Assembly: GCF_001544095.1 (NCBI RefSeq)
Contig: NZ_BCPT01000009.1
Coordinates: 1 to 64,000 of the forward strand
Origin: Enterococcus casseliflavus NBRC 100478
GTDB lineage: Bacteria > Bacillota > Bacilli > Lactobacillales > Enterococcaceae
DNA length: 64,000 bases
Direction of reading: 5' to 3'
Positions 1 through 13,569 of the stretch are shown piece after piece. How positions within the stretch are numbered: the stretch's first letter is position 1; each line of letters opens with the position of its first letter. Position numbers and translations under genes: made by a program. Under the pieces are notes generated by a model. The model saw nothing but the letters and a program-made list of their open reading frames with translations. It ran no database searches and had not been told where the DNA came from.

Positions 1-48
1 AAGATGCTGCGATGATGGGCTTATTTTTTTAAGTGAACAGCCGTTGGC

Positions 49-3000
49 TTACAACATATCGAACAACGACAACTGATTTTCATCTGGTAGATCTTTTAGA
101 ACACCGTTATCCGTCATGTATTCAATCAAGGTCTTAGAAACTTTCCCGCGATTGGCGAGGTCTTCTTTCGATAAGAAGGGACCATCTTTTCGTGCTTCCA
201 CGATTTGTTTCGCTACGTTCAGCCCTAAACTCGGTACTGCTCGGAACGGTGCGATCAATTTTTTCCCATCGATCACGAAATTTTCTGCATCGGATTTATA
301 CAGATCGATCATCCCGAATTCATAGCCGCGCTCCAGCATTTCATTGGCTAATTCCAGAACTGTCAACAGATTTTTTTCTTTCGTTGACGCATCCATTCCT
401 TTGTCATTGATTTCTTGCATCCGTTCTTTTACGGCATCTTTTCCTTTTGACATAGCAATCAAATCAAAGTCATCCGCCCGGACAGAGAAATAAGCACAGT
501 AATAGAGAATTGGGAAGTACACTTTAAAGTAAGCCACCCGCAACGCCATCAAGACATACGCCGCCGCATGGGCTTTCGGGAACATGTACTTGATCTTCGA
601 ACAAGAATCGATATACCATTCAGGGACATTGTTTTCCCGCATCGCTTGCAAGTAAGTATCTCGCAAGTCGTCAGGGATCTTGTTCCATTGTCCTTTACGG
701 ACCGTCTCCATGATTTTAAAGGCCATCCCGTCATCTAAACCAGCATGGATCAAATACACCATGATATCATCCCGACAGCCGATTACTTCCGCTAGGCTGG
801 CATCTCCACGACGGATCAATTCTTCCGCATTGCCCAACCATACATCGGTACCATGGGAAAGACCAGAGATCTGCAGGAGTTCAGCAAAGGTTGATGGATG
901 GGTTTGATCCAGCATCCCCCGCACAAAACGGGTACCAAATTCTGGGATGCCTAATGTGCCGGTTTTCGAATAGATCTGCTCTTCGGTCACACCTAACACA
1001 TCCGTGCCGCCAAAAATACGCATCACTTCTGGATCATCGGTAGGGATCGTTTTAGGATCGATGCCTGATAGATCCTGCAGCATCCGAATGACCGTCGGAT
1101 CATCGTGTCCGAGGATATCCAGCTTCAAGATATTGTCATGAATCGAATGGAAATCAAAGTGGGTCGTTTTCCACTCCGCATTTTGATCATCCGCTGGGTA
1201 TTGGATCGGGGTGAAATCATAAACATCCATATAGTCGGGAATAACGATAATCCCCCCCGGGTGCTGACCAGTCGTTCGTTTGACGCCTGTGGCACCTTTT
1301 GCCAGGCGATCGACTTCGGCTGCTCGATAATGAAGATTATGATCGCGCTCAAAGCCTTTTACGAAACCAAAGGCTGTTTTATCGGCTACGGTACCGATCG
1401 TTCCTGCACGATAGACGTATTCTTCACCGAAGAGTACTTTCGTATAGTTATGGGCTTCTGGCTGATATTCCCCTGAGAAGTTCAAATCGATATCGGGTAC
1501 TTTATCGCCGTGGAAACCAAGGAACGTTTCAAAGGGAATATCGTGGCCATCTTTGTTCAGACGGGTGCCGCATTTTGGACATTTTTTCTCTGGCATATCA
1601 TAACCAGAACCATACGAACCGTCTTCGTAAAACTCCGAATACTGGCAATCGGGACAATAATAATGAGGAGCTAATGGATTGACCTCAGTGATCCCCGTCA
1701 TGGTTGCCACGAAACTAGAACCGACTGATCCCCGTGACCCTACTAGATAGCCGTCTTCATTGCTTTTATGAACGAGTTTTTGTGAGATCAAATAGATCAC
1801 GGAAAAGCCGTTCCCAATGATCGAATCAAGCTCTTTTTTCAAACGTTTTTCCACGATCTCTGGTAATGGATCGCCGTATAACTCTTTGGCACGGTTGTAA
1901 CTTAAGTCGGTGATCTCTTGTTCTGATCCGGGAATCTTTGGTGTATACAGATCATCTTTTACCGGAATGACTTTTTCACAAAGATCGGCGATTTTATTCG
2001 GGTTCGTCACCACGATTTCTTTCGCTGCTTCTGGACCTAAAAATTGAAAAGCGGTCAGCATCTCATCCGTAGTACGGAAGTGCACGTCTGGTAGGCTATG
2101 ACGATTCAACGGATTGGCGCCTCCCATTGAATTGATCAAGACCTTGCGATAAATGGCGTCTTCTTCGTTTAGGTAATGGGCATTCCCAGTAGCCACAACG
2201 ATTTTCCCTAACTCTTCCCCCATTTTTACCAGATTCCGAATGATGTCTTCTAGGTCTTTTTCACTTTTCACGAGTTCCGTTTCCAAAAGATGGGCATAAA
2301 CTGCTTTGGGCATGACTTCGATGTAGTCATAAAACTTGGCAAGTTCTCGTGCTGCATCGACCCCTTTTTGCATCATTGCGACAAAGACTTCTCCTTTATC
2401 ACAGGCGGTTCCGACTAACAATCCTTCCCGCAATTTCACCAATTCTGAACGTGGGATTCGTGGGACTTTATCATGGAAGTACTTCACATTCGACATCGAG
2501 ATCAACTTGAATAAATTCTTCAATCCTGCCTGTGTTCGAGCCAAGATCGTGGCATGGAAAGGTCGAGCTGCTTTGTAGGAGTTCTCGCCCCCCACGTGTC
2601 GGTTCAACTCTTCGTGCAGCAGCATCTCATGTTTTTCCATTGCTTCTTTGACAAAGATCCATGCTAAATGACCGGTTGCCTCCGCATCGTAGATCGCTCG
2701 GTGATGTTGTTCTAAGCTGACACCGAATTTTTTGGAAAGGACACCTAAACCGAATCGCTTAAACTCTGGATACAAATAACGAGCGAGTTCCAATGTATCA
2801 ATGACGGGATTTTCCGCTTCTGGAATACCGTATTTTCGATAACTGGTATTTAAGAAGCCCATATCAAATGACGCATTGTGGGCAACTAAAATGGCTCCTT
2901 CAGAAAACTCACGGAACAAACGTAAGACTTCTTCTTCTGATTTTGATCCGCGAACCATTTCATCGGTGATTCCCGTCAGTTCTACGGTCGTTCGCGATAA

Positions 3001-4398
3001 CGGATGACCTGGATCGATAAATTCATCAAAGGATGCCTCCACGTTGCCTTTATGCATCCGCACAGCGGCCAACTCAATGATGGTGTCGTATACTGCAGAC
3101 AACCCAGTGGTCTCCACGTCAAACACGATATAAGTAGCATCGGTCAGTGGAACAGGCTGAGGATTGTAGGCAACCGCTACGCCGTCATCCACGATATTGG
3201 CTTCCACACCGTAAAGAATTTTAACACCAGCCTTTTCTCCTGCATGATGGGCATCAGGGAACCCTTGCGCTCCACCATGATCGGTGATCGCAATCGCCTT
3301 ATGGCCCCATTTGCCTGCTTGAGCGACAAAATCCGCCACGTTGTTGGTGGCATCCATCGTACTCATATTGGAATGCAGGTGGAGTTCGACCCGTTTCTCG
3401 CCTTCAGGTGCATAGTCTTTGCGGGCTTCGTGTTTGACTTCCAGCAAATCTTGCGCATTCATAACGAGATCTCGCATGAAGGTATCTTCTTGGACGCTAC
3501 CGCGTACTTTGACCCAACTACCTTTGGCGATGGCATCAAAAACTTGTTCATCTTTTTCATTGTTGGAGAATTTTTTCACACTAAACGATGACGTATAGTC
3601 GGTGATTTTCAAGATCAAAATCTTCCGTTTTGAACGCAATTCGCGGACTTCTTTATCAAAGACATACCCTTGGATCGTAACTCGGCGTTCTTCCTCGATG
3701 ATATTGATCATCGGTGTCACAGGTTCATCGGCAGGAATATTACGTCCCAAGGCGATTGGTCCGTCAAATTCGACTGTTTTGACTTCTTTTTTGCGTTGCT
3801 CGTGCGCCATTAAGTTCTCAGCAGCTTGTTGTTGGAACGCTGCTGTTTGCTCTTCCTTGCGTGCTTCAAGTTCTTTTAAGGCCGCCTCCGCTTGCTCTTG
3901 GTCTAGCCGCGGCAAGATCCGAAATTTTTGAAAGCCGAAGGTACTATAATTTTCCTCAATGATCGGCAAGTACTGCTGCTGCAAAATCGTGATGACCGCA
4001 TCATTGTTGACTGGCAAAATCACTTTGTTCTCTTGCAGCACAGGCATTTGGTTTTTGATCACTTGATGAACCAATGGTCGATCACAATTTTGATTGGCTA
4101 ACGCTAATGGCCAATATTCTTGAATGAATTGCTCATCAAAGGAACCATCTTGAGCTTCAATGATGATACGAACTTCCGCAATCTCTTTAAACGCCAATTC
4201 AATATGTTGTTTAAAGGACTGATACACCATCACCGGTAATAAACGTTCAAATTGGAAATAAAACGTCCACGCTTTTGATTGTCGATGCACGGTCACTTGT
4301 TTGATTTGGGCAGTCTGCATCAACGGATGCTGCCGAAGATTTGGGGCAGCTGCAATTTGGTCTAATAATATCTCAAAGGTCTCTCTTTCTTTTGACAA
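49..4398 (-). CDS. polC: DNA polymerase III alpha subunit, PolC type
   Basis: Replicative polymerase of low-GC Gram-positives, acting at the fork with built-in 3'-5' proofreading. The 1449-residue length is normal for PolC. Domains in order: N-terminal and OB-fold region (to about 320), PHP domain opening with HLHSN near 340, DEDD exonuclease inserted in the PHP domain (DVETTG near 427, HNASFD near 507), a Cys4 zinc site (CPDC near 917, CPKC near 939), and the polymerase core with PDIDLNFS near 966. The start is TTG at 4398; GGAGG lies 8 bases upstream and no better ATG is near. It follows proS on the same strand but behind a terminator, so it probably has its own promoter. Intact. Confidence 0.98.
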   Translation of the reverse strand: MSKERETFEILLDQIAAAPNLRQHPLMQTAQIKQVTVHRQSKAWTFYFQFERLLPVMVYQSFKQHIELAFKEIAEVRIIIEAQDGSFDEQFIQEYWPLALANQNCDRPLVHQVIKNQMPVLQENKVILPVNNDAVITILQQQYLPIIEENYSTFGFQKFRILPRLDQEQAEAALKELEARKEEQTAAFQQQAAENLMAHEQRKKEVKTVEFDGPIALGRNIPADEPVTPMINIIEEERRVTIQGYVFDKEVRELRSKRKILILKITDYTSSFSVKKFSNNEKDEQVFDAIAKGSWVKVRGSVQEDTFMRDLVMNAQDLLEVKHEARKDYAPEGEKRVELHLHSNMSTMDATNNVADFVAQAGKWGHKAIAITDHGGAQGFPDAHHAGEKAGVKILYGVEANIVDDGVAVAYNPQPVPLTDATYIVFDVETTGLSAVYDTIIELAAVRMHKGNVEASFDEFIDPGHPLSRTTVELTGITDEMVRGSKSEEEVLRLFREFSEGAILVAHNASFDMGFLNTSYRKYGIPEAENPVIDTLELARYLYPEFKRFGLGVLSKKFGVSLEQHHRAIYDAEATGHLAWIFVKEAMEKHEMLLHEELNRHVGGENSYKAARPFHATILARTQAGLKNLFKLISMSNVKYFHDKVPRIPRSELVKLREGLLVGTACDKGEVFVAMMQKGVDAARELAKFYDYIEVMPKAVYAHLLETELVKSEKDLEDIIRNLVKMGEELGKIVVATGNAHYLNEEDAIYRKVLINSMGGANPLNRHSLPDVHFRTTDEMLTAFQFLGPEAAKEIVVTNPNKIADLCEKVIPVKDDLYTPKIPGSEQEITDLSYNRAKELYGDPLPEIVEKRLKKELDSIIGNGFSVIYLISQKLVHKSNEDGYLVGSRGSVGSSFVATMTGITEVNPLAPHYYCPDCQYSEFYEDGSYGSGYDMPEKKCPKCGTRLNKDGHDIPFETFLGFHGDKVPDIDLNFSGEYQPEAHNYTKVLFGEEYVYRAGTIGTVADKTAFGFVKGFERDHNLHYRAAEVDRLAKGATGVKRTTGQHPGGIIVIPDYMDVYDFTPIQYPADDQNAEWKTTHFDFHSIHDNILKLDILGHDDPTVIRMLQDLSGIDPKTIPTDDPEVMRIFGGTDVLGVTEEQIYSKTGTLGIPEFGTRFVRGMLDQTHPSTFAELLQISGLSHGTDVWLGNAEELIRRGDASLAEVIGCRDDIMVYLIHAGLDDGMAFKIMETVRKGQWNKIPDDLRDTYLQAMRENNVPEWYIDSCSKIKYMFPKAHAAAYVLMALRVAYFKVYFPILYYCAYFSVRADDFDLIAMSKGKDAVKERMQEINDKGMDASTKEKNLLTVLELANEMLERGYEFGMIDLYKSDAENFVIDGKKLIAPFRAVPSLGLNVAKQIVEARKDGPFLSKEDLANRGKVSKTLIEYMTDNGVLKDLPDENQLSLFDML

Positions 4399-4458
4399 TT
4401 GAAGATCCTCCTTTTCTCAGTACTCACTAGTATACCTCTTTTTGCCCTCATTTTCATT

Positions 4459-4489
4459 AAAAAATCGAGAAAGGATTTCCTCTCTCGAT
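4459..4489 (-). terminator. Rho-independent terminator after proS
   Basis: Minus strand: perfect stem ATCGAGA with TCTCGAT around a purine/pyrimidine-rich loop, followed by a T run. It separates proS from polC. Confidence 0.8.
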
Positions 4490-4516
4490 CTGCTATTCAT
4501 TCTTGTTCGTTCCTGT

Positions 4517-6250
<1,734 letters not shown>

Positions 6251-6295
6251 TCATGTTCACCCGATCAACAATTGATTTGCTTGTGCGTCTTATTT

Positions 6296-7564
6296 TTAAA
6301 AGAAGAAACGTTGGATATCATTCCAGGTAACGAGAACCATCAGCAGCATCAAAAACCCAAACCCAATCAGAGTAATGATGCCTTCTTTTTCTTGGCTGAT
6401 TGGCTTGCCTCGCAAACCTTCTAAAATATTTAAAACCAGCTTACCGCCATCCAATCCAGGAATCGGTAATAAATTAAAGATCCCCAAGTTGATAGAAATC
6501 ATCGCCATCATCGCGATCACCGTTGTTACCCCTTGCGATGCAGCTTGAGAAGACAGTTGGAAAATCGCTACCGGTCCACCCAATTTATTGATATCTGGTT
6601 GGGCAATCAAGTTGCCGACTGCTCTAAAAATCACCAGTGAATTGTCAATGGTCGTTTGCAAGCCGCCCAGTAAGATATCTCCGATCCCAGTTTTTAAGGA
6701 AGCGGTGATCCCTAAGAAACCAATCGTGGTCTCCCCTGATTCTTGACTCGCAGGAGTTGCCGTCAAATCAAGTGTTTCTGATCCTCGTTTGACTGCTAGA
6801 GCAATCTGAGTATCCGGGTACTTTTGGATCTCAGTCGTTAATTCTGACCAGTTAGAAACATCGACACCTTCGACAGCTAAGATTTCATCGCCATTTTGCA
6901 GCCCTGCTTCAGCTGCCGGTGTTCCTGCTTCGATTCCTGTCACGATGGTTGCATCTTGATTCGCAACACCACCTTGTGCAAACACCAACCCAGTGAATAA
7001 GACCAAGGATAAAATAAAGTTGTTCATCGGTCCAGCAAAATTCGTCAGCATTCGCTGCCAAAGCTTTGCGGACTGGAATTGAACGTCTTTAGGTGCGATC
7101 CGAACTTCAACGCCATCTTCATGGATGATCGTTGCATCATGATCCACAGCGTACGTCATCGCTTCTTGTTCATTGCCATTGATGAACCCTGTGATCGTCA
7201 ACTTCTCCTCCAAGTCAAAGTCGGTCACTTCCATAGGGATCGCTTGCGGCAATTGGATCTTTTTGCTCGTATTGATTTTGATAACTTTGCCAGTTGCATC
7301 TTGAACCAAGGAGACTGGCATACCTGGTGTTAATTCTGTTTCATCTTCACCCCAGCCCGCCATTTGGACATACCCGCCTAATGGAAGCATCCGAATCGTG
7401 TAGGTCGTCCCATCTTTCGCTTGATGCGCGAACAATTTAGGCCCCATACCGATGGCAAACTCTCTTACTAAAATACCTGCCCGTTTTGCAAAGAAGTAGT
7501 GTCCAAACTCGTGAATCACTACCACTACGGAAAAGATAATGATAAATACAAGTATCGTTTTCAT
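6296..7564 (-). CDS. rseP: Site-2 intramembrane metalloprotease RseP/Eep
   Basis: Membrane zinc protease that cuts within transmembrane segments; in enterococci the orthologue Eep processes sex-pheromone lipoprotein signal peptides and an anti-sigma factor. The HExxH zinc motif is at residues 18-22 (HEFGH) in the first membrane segment, a PDZ domain spans about 195-275, and the second site-2 motif NLLPIPGLDGG lies near 365. 422 residues, typical. It is the gene before proS and follows cdsA after a terminator. The pheromone role is known for the family and not shown by this sequence. Confidence 0.95.
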   Translation of the reverse strand: MKTILVFIIIFSVVVVIHEFGHYFFAKRAGILVREFAIGMGPKLFAHQAKDGTTYTIRMLPLGGYVQMAGWGEDETELTPGMPVSLVQDATGKVIKINTSKKIQLPQAIPMEVTDFDLEEKLTITGFINGNEQEAMTYAVDHDATIIHEDGVEVRIAPKDVQFQSAKLWQRMLTNFAGPMNNFILSLVLFTGLVFAQGGVANQDATIVTGIEAGTPAAEAGLQNGDEILAVEGVDVSNWSELTTEIQKYPDTQIALAVKRGSETLDLTATPASQESGETTIGFLGITASLKTGIGDILLGGLQTTIDNSLVIFRAVGNLIAQPDINKLGGPVAIFQLSSQAASQGVTTVIAMMAMISINLGIFNLLPIPGLDGGKLVLNILEGLRGKPISQEKEGIITLIGFGFLMLLMVLVTWNDIQRFFF

Positions 7565-7671
7565 GCTCGTTCCTCTCTTTCACAGCATCCCTCTCATTCA
7601 GGGCAGCCTTTCCTTATTTTATCACACCGATTCCCGTTGAGGAACTCACATTCCCGTTGTAACAAGAATTT

Positions 7672-7704
7672 AAAAAAAGAAGCGCAAGCCAAGCCTGCAC
7701 TTCT
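7672..7704 (-). terminator. Terminator after cdsA
   Basis: Minus strand: AGAAGTGCAGGC pairing imperfectly with GCTTGCGCTTCT, then TTTTTTT. It lies just past the cdsA stop and before rseP. Confidence 0.75.
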
Positions 7705-7713
7705 AAATAATTT

Positions 7714-8520
7714 CTAAAAAACACCGAATAAATACATGATTGGAAACACAAACAGCATGCTATCGAAGCGATCCAAGATCCCGCCATGTCCTGGCAAAAG
7801 ATTGCCTGAATCCTTCACGCCATAATGACGTTTGATTGCCGATTCCACTAAATCCCCGAATTGACCAGCGATCGAAAAGAGGACCGTCAATAAGATCATG
7901 ATGGCACTACCATGTCCAAAATAATCTTTCCCTGGAAATGCTAGCAGATACAGACCGGCTACGACCACCGCAGCAGCAATCCCACCTAGCGCACCTTCGA
8001 TCGTTTTATTAGGGGAAATCTCTGGCCATAATTTTCGTTGACCGTAACGCCGTCCCACCATGTAAGCCCCAATATCTGTTGCCCACACGATAAACAGACC
8101 GAAAACTAAAACGACTAAGCCATCTGTTGCTGAACGTGCCGTCAAGAAACGTTCAAACCCGACACCCGTATATAAGCTGACGATCACTGGAAAACCAGCT
8201 TCATCGATAGTATACGTATTTTTAGAAATAACCGCGATCCCTAGTAATAAAAGGACGATTACATAATACAAGGCACTTTTATCTGTGCCCTCTGGCAAAA
8301 AGAAAAACCAGCGTTCTTGAGGTAAAACTAAAATCACCGCACCGATGATTGAAAGAATTCCTTCAAAACTGAAAACAGCTAGTCCTTTCATCCGAAATAA
8401 TTCATAAACACCAATCCCTGCCATCGCTGCTGCCAGCAATTCGACGGCAATGCCGCCAACGTAAATAATTGGCAGGAAAAAGGCTAATGCGACGACCGCA
8501 GTGATTACACGTTGTCTCAC
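7714..8520 (-). CDS. cdsA: Phosphatidate cytidylyltransferase
   Basis: Integral membrane enzyme making CDP-diacylglycerol from phosphatidic acid and CTP, the branch point of phospholipid synthesis. 268 residues with about eight hydrophobic segments. The family signature is near the C-terminus: AIKRHYGVKDSGNLLPGHGG followed by DRFDS, carrying the conserved Asp residues. Its start overlaps the end of uppS by 4 bases (ATGA type), so the two are translationally coupled. The hairpin after the gene ends the uppS-cdsA unit. Confidence 0.97.
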   Translation of the reverse strand: MRQRVITAVVALAFFLPIIYVGGIAVELLAAAMAGIGVYELFRMKGLAVFSFEGILSIIGAVILVLPQERWFFFLPEGTDKSALYYVIVLLLLGIAVISKNTYTIDEAGFPVIVSLYTGVGFERFLTARSATDGLVVLVFGLFIVWATDIGAYMVGRRYGQRKLWPEISPNKTIEGALGGIAAAVVVAGLYLLAFPGKDYFGHGSAIMILLTVLFSIAGQFGDLVESAIKRHYGVKDSGNLLPGHGGILDRFDSMLFVFPIMYLFGVF

Positions 8521-9317
8521 TCTTCTTCCTCCTTCGTTTTCAAACCGCCAAAACGCCGGTTTCGTTGTTGAAAGCTCCCGATCGCATCTTCTAGTAAAGC
8601 AGCATCGAAATCAGGCCAGAGCGCTTTCGTAAAGAATAATTCGCTGTAAGCAATCTGCCATAACAAGAAGTTGCTGATACGTTCTTCGCCACTCGTGCGA
8701 ATCACCAATTCAGGATCACGTAACGCGTTTGGCAAAAAACCAGTCATCAAATGTGTCGCCAGCATGTCTTCCGTGAGCTTGGGCAGGGCTTCCTCCGAAG
8801 CTGCAAGCTCTTCATAAAGGGCTTGGACCGCAGTCAAAATTTCTGCGCGGCTGCCGTAATTTAAAGCAAAATTCAAGATCATCCCAGTATTATCTTTGGT
8901 TTGGTCAATCGCTCGCTTGACCGCTTCTTGTGTGTGTTCGGGTAAAGATTCCGTGAACCCCATCACTTTGACTTGAACATTTTCTTTGATCAGCTCAGGA
9001 ACAAACGTGTCGAAAAAGTCGACGGGCAGTTGCATCAAAAAGTCCACTTCTTCGTTTGGCCGTTTCCAATTCTCTGTTGAAAACGCATAAAGAGTCAATA
9101 CTTTCACACCAAGGTGTGAAGCATGTTTCGTGATCTTTTTTACCGTCTCCATGCCTTCTTTGTGACCAGCTACTCTTGGCAAGCGCCGGTTTTGCGCCCA
9201 TCTGCCATTGCCATCCATAATGATCGCGATGTGTTGGGGAATCGGCAGTGATGGATCAAATTCATGTTCAGCCGCTTCTTTGATATATTTGTCTTTTTGT
9301 GGAAAAAAACGCAGCAT
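8517..9317 (-). CDS. uppS: Undecaprenyl diphosphate synthase (cis-prenyltransferase)
   Basis: Makes the C55 lipid carrier for peptidoglycan and teichoic acid synthesis by adding isopentenyl units to farnesyl diphosphate. Motifs: IMDGNGRWA with the catalytic Asp near residue 35, RLPRVAGH just after it, LTLYAFSTENWKRP near 95-110, and RTSGEERISNFLLWQ near 205-220. 266 residues, typical. GGAG lies 8 bases before the ATG at 9317. It heads the uppS-cdsA pair, downstream of a terminator that ends the frr unit. Confidence 0.97.
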   Translation of the reverse strand: MLRFFPQKDKYIKEAAEHEFDPSLPIPQHIAIIMDGNGRWAQNRRLPRVAGHKEGMETVKKITKHASHLGVKVLTLYAFSTENWKRPNEEVDFLMQLPVDFFDTFVPELIKENVQVKVMGFTESLPEHTQEAVKRAIDQTKDNTGMILNFALNYGSRAEILTAVQALYEELAASEEALPKLTEDMLATHLMTGFLPNALRDPELVIRTSGEERISNFLLWQIAYSELFFTKALWPDFDAALLEDAIGSFQQRNRRFGGLKTKEEEE

Positions 9318-9470
9318 CGTATTCGCTCCTCTTCCAATTCTTGAAATTCATCTTTTACATTATAACAATAATCAGATTTCTTGCCTATGAAAACCAAGAA
9401 AAGATTTCCATATTAAGAAAAAACAAAAAAACAGTCGTGATATTCAAGTACATACGGCACTTTCGACCAT

Positions 9471-9498
9471 AAAAAAAGAGCCGCTGAAGCGACTCTTC
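9471..9498 (-). terminator. Terminator after frr
   Basis: Minus strand: GAGTCGCT-TC-AGCGGCTC stem (one G-T pair) followed by TTTTTTT, 10 bases past the frr stop. Confidence 0.85.
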
Positions 9499-9508
9499 GT
9501 CATTCCTT

Positions 9509-10066
9509 TTAAACCTCAAGTAGCTCTTGCTCTTTTTCAGCTGCGATCGCATCGATTTCTTTGATGCTGTTATCTGTAGCAGTTTGCACTTCTTTTTCAG
9601 ATTCACGCAAATCATCTTCTGTAATATCGCCAGCTTTTTCTTGTTTCTTGTAAGCTTCCATCGCATCACGGCGAATGTTACGGACCGCGATTTTCGCATT
9701 TTCAGCTTCTTTTTTCACGTCTTTGGCTAATTCTTTACGACGTTCTTCCGTTAATTGAGGAATCACCAAACGAATGACGGTTCCGTCATTGGCAGGCGTG
9801 ATACCAATATCACTTTGCATGATAGCTTTTTCTACTTCTTGGATCATTGTTTTGTCAAAAGGTGTGATCATCAAAATTCTTGCTTCTGGAATCGTAATTG
9901 AAGCCATTTGGTTCAAGGGTGTTGGTACACCATAGTAAGTAACCATTACGCGGTCTAAGATGCTCGCGTTCGCGCGGCCAGCACGGATTTGTCCTAATTC
10001 CCGCTGCAAGTTTTCTGCTGCTTTTTTCATTTTGTCTTTTGCTTCTGTTAAAATTTTGTCAGCCAT
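9509..10066 (-). CDS. frr: Ribosome recycling factor
   Basis: Splits post-termination ribosomes together with EF-G and IF3. 185 residues, the usual length, with the characteristic three-helix bundle sequence: start [16 protein letters not shown], central [26 protein letters not shown], and the [30 protein letters not shown] stretch read in parts. Only one base separates it from pyrH, the standard pyrH-frr pair, so one transcript ends at the hairpin just downstream. Confidence 0.98.
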   Translation of the reverse strand: MADKILTEAKDKMKKAAENLQRELGQIRAGRANASILDRVMVTYYGVPTPLNQMASITIPEARILMITPFDKTMIQEVEKAIMQSDIGITPANDGTVIRLVIPQLTEERRKELAKDVKKEAENAKIAVRNIRRDAMEAYKKQEKAGDITEDDLRESEKEVQTATDNSIKEIDAIAAEKEQELLEV

Positions 10067-10067
10067 G

Positions 10068-10817
<750 letters not shown>

Positions 10818-10887
10818 CTATTGTAGCATATTGGTGCTCTTTCGTTGAAAATTATCTACACTATTTCTTTAAAAACCGTTTTTGCTT

Positions 10888-10918
10888 AAAAAAAGGGAGC
10901 GCACTTCCATGCGTTCCC
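10888..10918 (-). terminator. Terminator after tsf
   Basis: Minus strand: GGGAACGCA with TGCGCTCCC, then TTTTTTT; it lies about 20 bases past the tsf stop and ahead of pyrH. Confidence 0.85.
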
Positions 10919-10937
10919 ATCTGTTCGAGGAACAGAA

Positions 10938-11819
10938 TTATTTTTTCACTTGGCTCATTACTTCTTCAACGAAGTTGTCTTCGCGTTTTTCGATACCTTC
11001 GCCGACTTCAAAGCGGACAAAAGATTTCACAGTTGCGCCTTTTGATGCAACATATTTTTCAACCGTCATATCTGGGTCTTTAACGAATGGTTGGTCAACC
11101 AAAGCGATTTCTGCTTTAAATTTCTTCAAGCGTCCTTCAACCATTTTTTCAACGATGTTCGCTGGTTTGCCTTCGTTCAATGCTTGTTCTGTCAAGACTT
11201 GTTTTTCATGATCCAATTCTTCTTGAGAGATTTGTGCTTCGTTCACGTAGCGAGGGTTGATCGCTGCAACGTGCATTGCAACATCTTTCGCAACTGATTC
11301 GTCAGTTGTTCCTTCAAGAACAGTCAATACAGCAATACGTCCGCCCATGTGTAGGTAACCGCCGAAAGCAGCATTGTCATCTTTTTCAACAACTTCAAAA
11401 CGACGGAAGCTGATTTTTTCTCCGATTACTTGTGTTGCTTCGATCAACGCAGCATCCATTGTGCCTTTAGAAGTTTCTAATTTTAAAGCAGCATCCATAT
11501 CAGCTGGTTTGTTTGCTGCGATTACTTCAGCGATTTCTTTTACTAAGTCTTGGAACATTTCGTTTTTAGAAACGAAGTCAGTTTCTGAGTTCACTTCAAC
11601 GATTGCTGCTGTGTTGCCGTTGATCGCTACAGATGCTAAACCTTCAGCAGCAATACGGTCGTTTTTCTTCGCAGCTTTTGCCATACCTTTTTCACGTAAT
11701 AAGTCTACGGCTTTTTCGATGTCGCCTTCTACTTCAACTAATGCACGTTTTGCGTCCATCATTCCTACACCAGTCATATCGCGTAATTCTTTTACTAATT
11801 TAGCTGTTACTTCTGCCAT
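10938..11819 (-). CDS. tsf: Translation elongation factor Ts
   Basis: Guanine nucleotide exchange factor for EF-Tu. 293 residues. The N-terminal UBA-like module has [23 protein letters not shown], here cited only as a motif region (residues 5-27), followed by the EF-Tu-contacting [14 protein letters not shown] near 75-90. ATG at 11819 has AGGAGG upstream. It follows rpsB, the classical rpsB-tsf order, but a strong hairpin lies between the two genes. Confidence 0.98.
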   Translation of the reverse strand: MAEVTAKLVKELRDMTGVGMMDAKRALVEVEGDIEKAVDLLREKGMAKAAKKNDRIAAEGLASVAINGNTAAIVEVNSETDFVSKNEMFQDLVKEIAEVIAANKPADMDAALKLETSKGTMDAALIEATQVIGEKISFRRFEVVEKDDNAAFGGYLHMGGRIAVLTVLEGTTDESVAKDVAMHVAAINPRYVNEAQISQEELDHEKQVLTEQALNEGKPANIVEKMVEGRLKKFKAEIALVDQPFVKDPDMTVEKYVASKGATVKSFVRFEVGEGIEKREDNFVEEVMSQVKK

Positions 11820-11864
11820 TTTTTGTTTCCTCCTAAATGTTTTTAAACAAGATTGCTTGTCTTT

Positions 11865-11919
11865 AAAAAAAGCTGTTTCAAAGGAGAGTGAGGCTTGGCG
11901 CCTAGCCTTTGAAACAGCT
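11865..11919 (-). terminator. Hairpin terminator between rpsB and tsf
   Basis: A perfect 14-base inverted repeat (AGCTGTTTCAAAGG at 11871-11884 and its complement at 11906-11919) with a T run after it on minus. In most genomes rpsB-tsf transcription reads through, so this may act as a partial attenuator setting the S2:EF-Ts ratio. Confidence 0.75.
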
Positions 11920-11929
11920 CCATCATTTA

Positions 11930-12718
11930 TTATTCAGCTGATGCGTTGTCGCCTTCGACAACATCAACGATTTCTTCGATTGAAGTTGCGTTTTCTGTTG
12001 ATTCAGCAGCAAAATCTTCTTCTGCTACTTGGTCTTCGCCTTGGTTACCTTCGATGAAAGCATCTGCCATTTTCGCAGTGATCAATTTAACGGCACGAAT
12101 AGCGTCATCATTTGATGGGATAACAACATCGATTTCGTCTGGATCACAGTTTGTATCGACCATCGCTACGATCGGGATATTTAATTTGCGTGCTTCTTGG
12201 ATCGCGATACGTTCTTTACGTGGGTCAACAACGTACATTACATCTGGAATTCTTGGCATATCAGCGATACCGCCTAAGAATTTTTCAAGACGTTCGCGCT
12301 CTTTGTTCAAGCCAACGACTTCTTTTTTAGGAAGAACAGCAAATGTGCCATCTTCTTCCATTTTGTTGATTTGTTTCAAACGAGCAACACGTTTTTGGAT
12401 TGTTTCCCAGTTTGTCAAAGTTCCACCTAACCAACGATGGTTAACATAGTATTGACCTGAACGGATTGCTTCTTCTTTGATTGCTTCTTGTGCTTGTTTT
12501 TTAGTACCTACGAACAATGCAACGCCGCCTTCTTCAGCAACATTTTTCATGTAGTCGTAAGCTGCGTCTACTAATTTCACTGTTTTTTGCAAATCAATGA
12601 TGTAGATGCCGTTTCTTTCTGTGAAGATATATTTCTTCATTTTTGGGTTCCAGCGACGAGTTTGGTGACCAAAGTGTACGCCGGCTTCTAGTAATTGTTT
12701 CATTGAGATTACTGCCAT
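11930..12718 (-). CDS. rpsB: 30S ribosomal protein S2
   Basis: Small-subunit ribosomal protein, assembled late near S1's usual site. 262 residues. Hallmarks: [22 protein letters not shown] near 6-27 (cited as a region), [19 protein letters not shown] and [10 protein letters not shown]. An upstream extension to 12796 is open, but GGAGGAAACACAAC sits directly before the ATG at 12718, which gives the canonical MAVISMKQ start. Acidic C-terminal tail (about 225-262). It has its own promoter at 12852-12880 and a leader of about 125 bases. Confidence 0.97.
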   Translation of the reverse strand: MAVISMKQLLEAGVHFGHQTRRWNPKMKKYIFTERNGIYIIDLQKTVKLVDAAYDYMKNVAEEGGVALFVGTKKQAQEAIKEEAIRSGQYYVNHRWLGGTLTNWETIQKRVARLKQINKMEEDGTFAVLPKKEVVGLNKERERLEKFLGGIADMPRIPDVMYVVDPRKERIAIQEARKLNIPIVAMVDTNCDPDEIDVVIPSNDDAIRAVKLITAKMADAFIEGNQGEDQVAEEDFAAESTENATSIEEIVDVVEGDNASAE

Positions 12719-12851
12719 GTTGTGTTTCCTCCAATTTGGTTTTTTTGTTTTCCTCTCTTGCTCTTTTACTCCTTGAAGAACTGAATCGATCAGCACCGCT
12801 TCGCAGATGGAACAAGATGTGGGATTGACGTGAAAAACTCACGCCTTAAAC

Positions 12852-12880
12852 AGTATACAGTAGCTAAAAAAGAAATGCAA
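12852..12880 (-). promoter_or_regulatory. rpsB promoter
   Basis: Minus strand: -35 TTGCAT, 17-base spacer, -10 TATACT. The leader from about 12846 to 12718 contains a short hairpin (CGTGA/TCACG). A ribosomal-protein autoregulatory leader is possible, but I recognise no known motif. The rest of 12719-13020 holds only this promoter and the argR promoter, whose -10 is probably TGCTATGAT at 12973-12981 on plus. Confidence 0.8.
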
Positions 12881-13020
12881 CTGATTCAAATGAAAAACTA
12901 CGATTCGTGGTCCAGCTTTTTTTTAACGTTCTAATTCTTTTCTTATTATATCTAGGTTTTTTCGGCTTTATCTGCTATGATAAGGCTGACTTAATCAATC
13001 ATGCTTAAAGGAGTTTACCT

Positions 13021-13491
13021 ATGCGAAAAGCTGATCGCCATTTACTTATTAGACAAATCATTACTGAACATACTGTACGCACGCAAGAAGAATTATTGCA
13101 GCAATTGGAAGCCCAAGGCGTCTCCGCCACGCAAGCGACCATCTCTCGCGATATTCGTGATTTGAAAATCGTGAAAGTGCCCGATGAAACAGGTCAGACG
13201 AAGTTTGTCATTTTTCAAGGAATGCAATCGTCAGAAGATGAAAAAGAAGAAGAGCAGCGTTTGATACAGATGATCGAAGACGTTGTCACTAAAGTAGATC
13301 GTGTGCAATTCATGACGTTGATCCATACCGTTGCGGACAATGCGCCTTTGCTTTCGGCTGCGATCGATGAAGTGACTATGCCAGAAAAAGTTTGCTCGTT
13401 GGCGGGCTTTGATACAGTAGCGGTGATTTCCCGCAGCGACGAAGATGCCGAAATTTTTTATCAATTTATCAGAAACCACGCGGTCTTATAA
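13021..13491 (+). CDS. argR: Arginine repressor ArgR
   Basis: Hexameric arginine-dependent DNA-binding regulator of arginine metabolism. 156 residues. N-terminal winged helix (about 1-70) with SATQATISRDIRDLKIVKV as the recognition region; the C-terminal arginine-binding/oligomerisation domain includes TVADNAPLLSAAIDE, with the neighbouring-Asp arginine-contact feature diverged from the usual GTxxGDDT. AAAGGAG lies 7 bases before the ATG. It is the only plus-strand gene in this area and sits next to argS and argF on minus, so it probably controls at least argF through the ARG-box-like site at 16697. Confidence 0.93.
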   Translation: MRKADRHLLIRQIITEHTVRTQEELLQQLEAQGVSATQATISRDIRDLKIVKVPDETGQTKFVIFQGMQSSEDEKEEEQRLIQMIEDVVTKVDRVQFMTLIHTVADNAPLLSAAIDEVTMPEKVCSLAGFDTVAVISRSDEDAEIFYQFIRNHAVL

Positions 13492-13525
13492 GACACCGAA
13501 CATGACCTATCTGTATTTTTACTAC

Positions 13526-13568
13526 AAAAAAGCTGTGTCCTTGTCGAAACAAGGACACAGCTTTTTTT
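13526..13568. terminator. Bidirectional terminator between argR and argS
   Basis: Perfect stem AAAAAAGCTGTGTCCTTGT / ACAAGGACACAGCTTTTTT around CGAA. It serves argR on plus and argS on minus, which converge here. Confidence 0.93.
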
Positions 13569-13569
13569 G

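Noticed and set aside
3004-3591. 195-codon plus-strand frame inside polC
   Set aside because: Antisense to a perfectly conserved polC; no ribosome binding site; a shadow frame.
12719-12850. Ribosomal protein S2 autoregulatory leader
   Set aside because: Only one small hairpin is visible and I recognise no known leader motif; left as a remark under the promoter.
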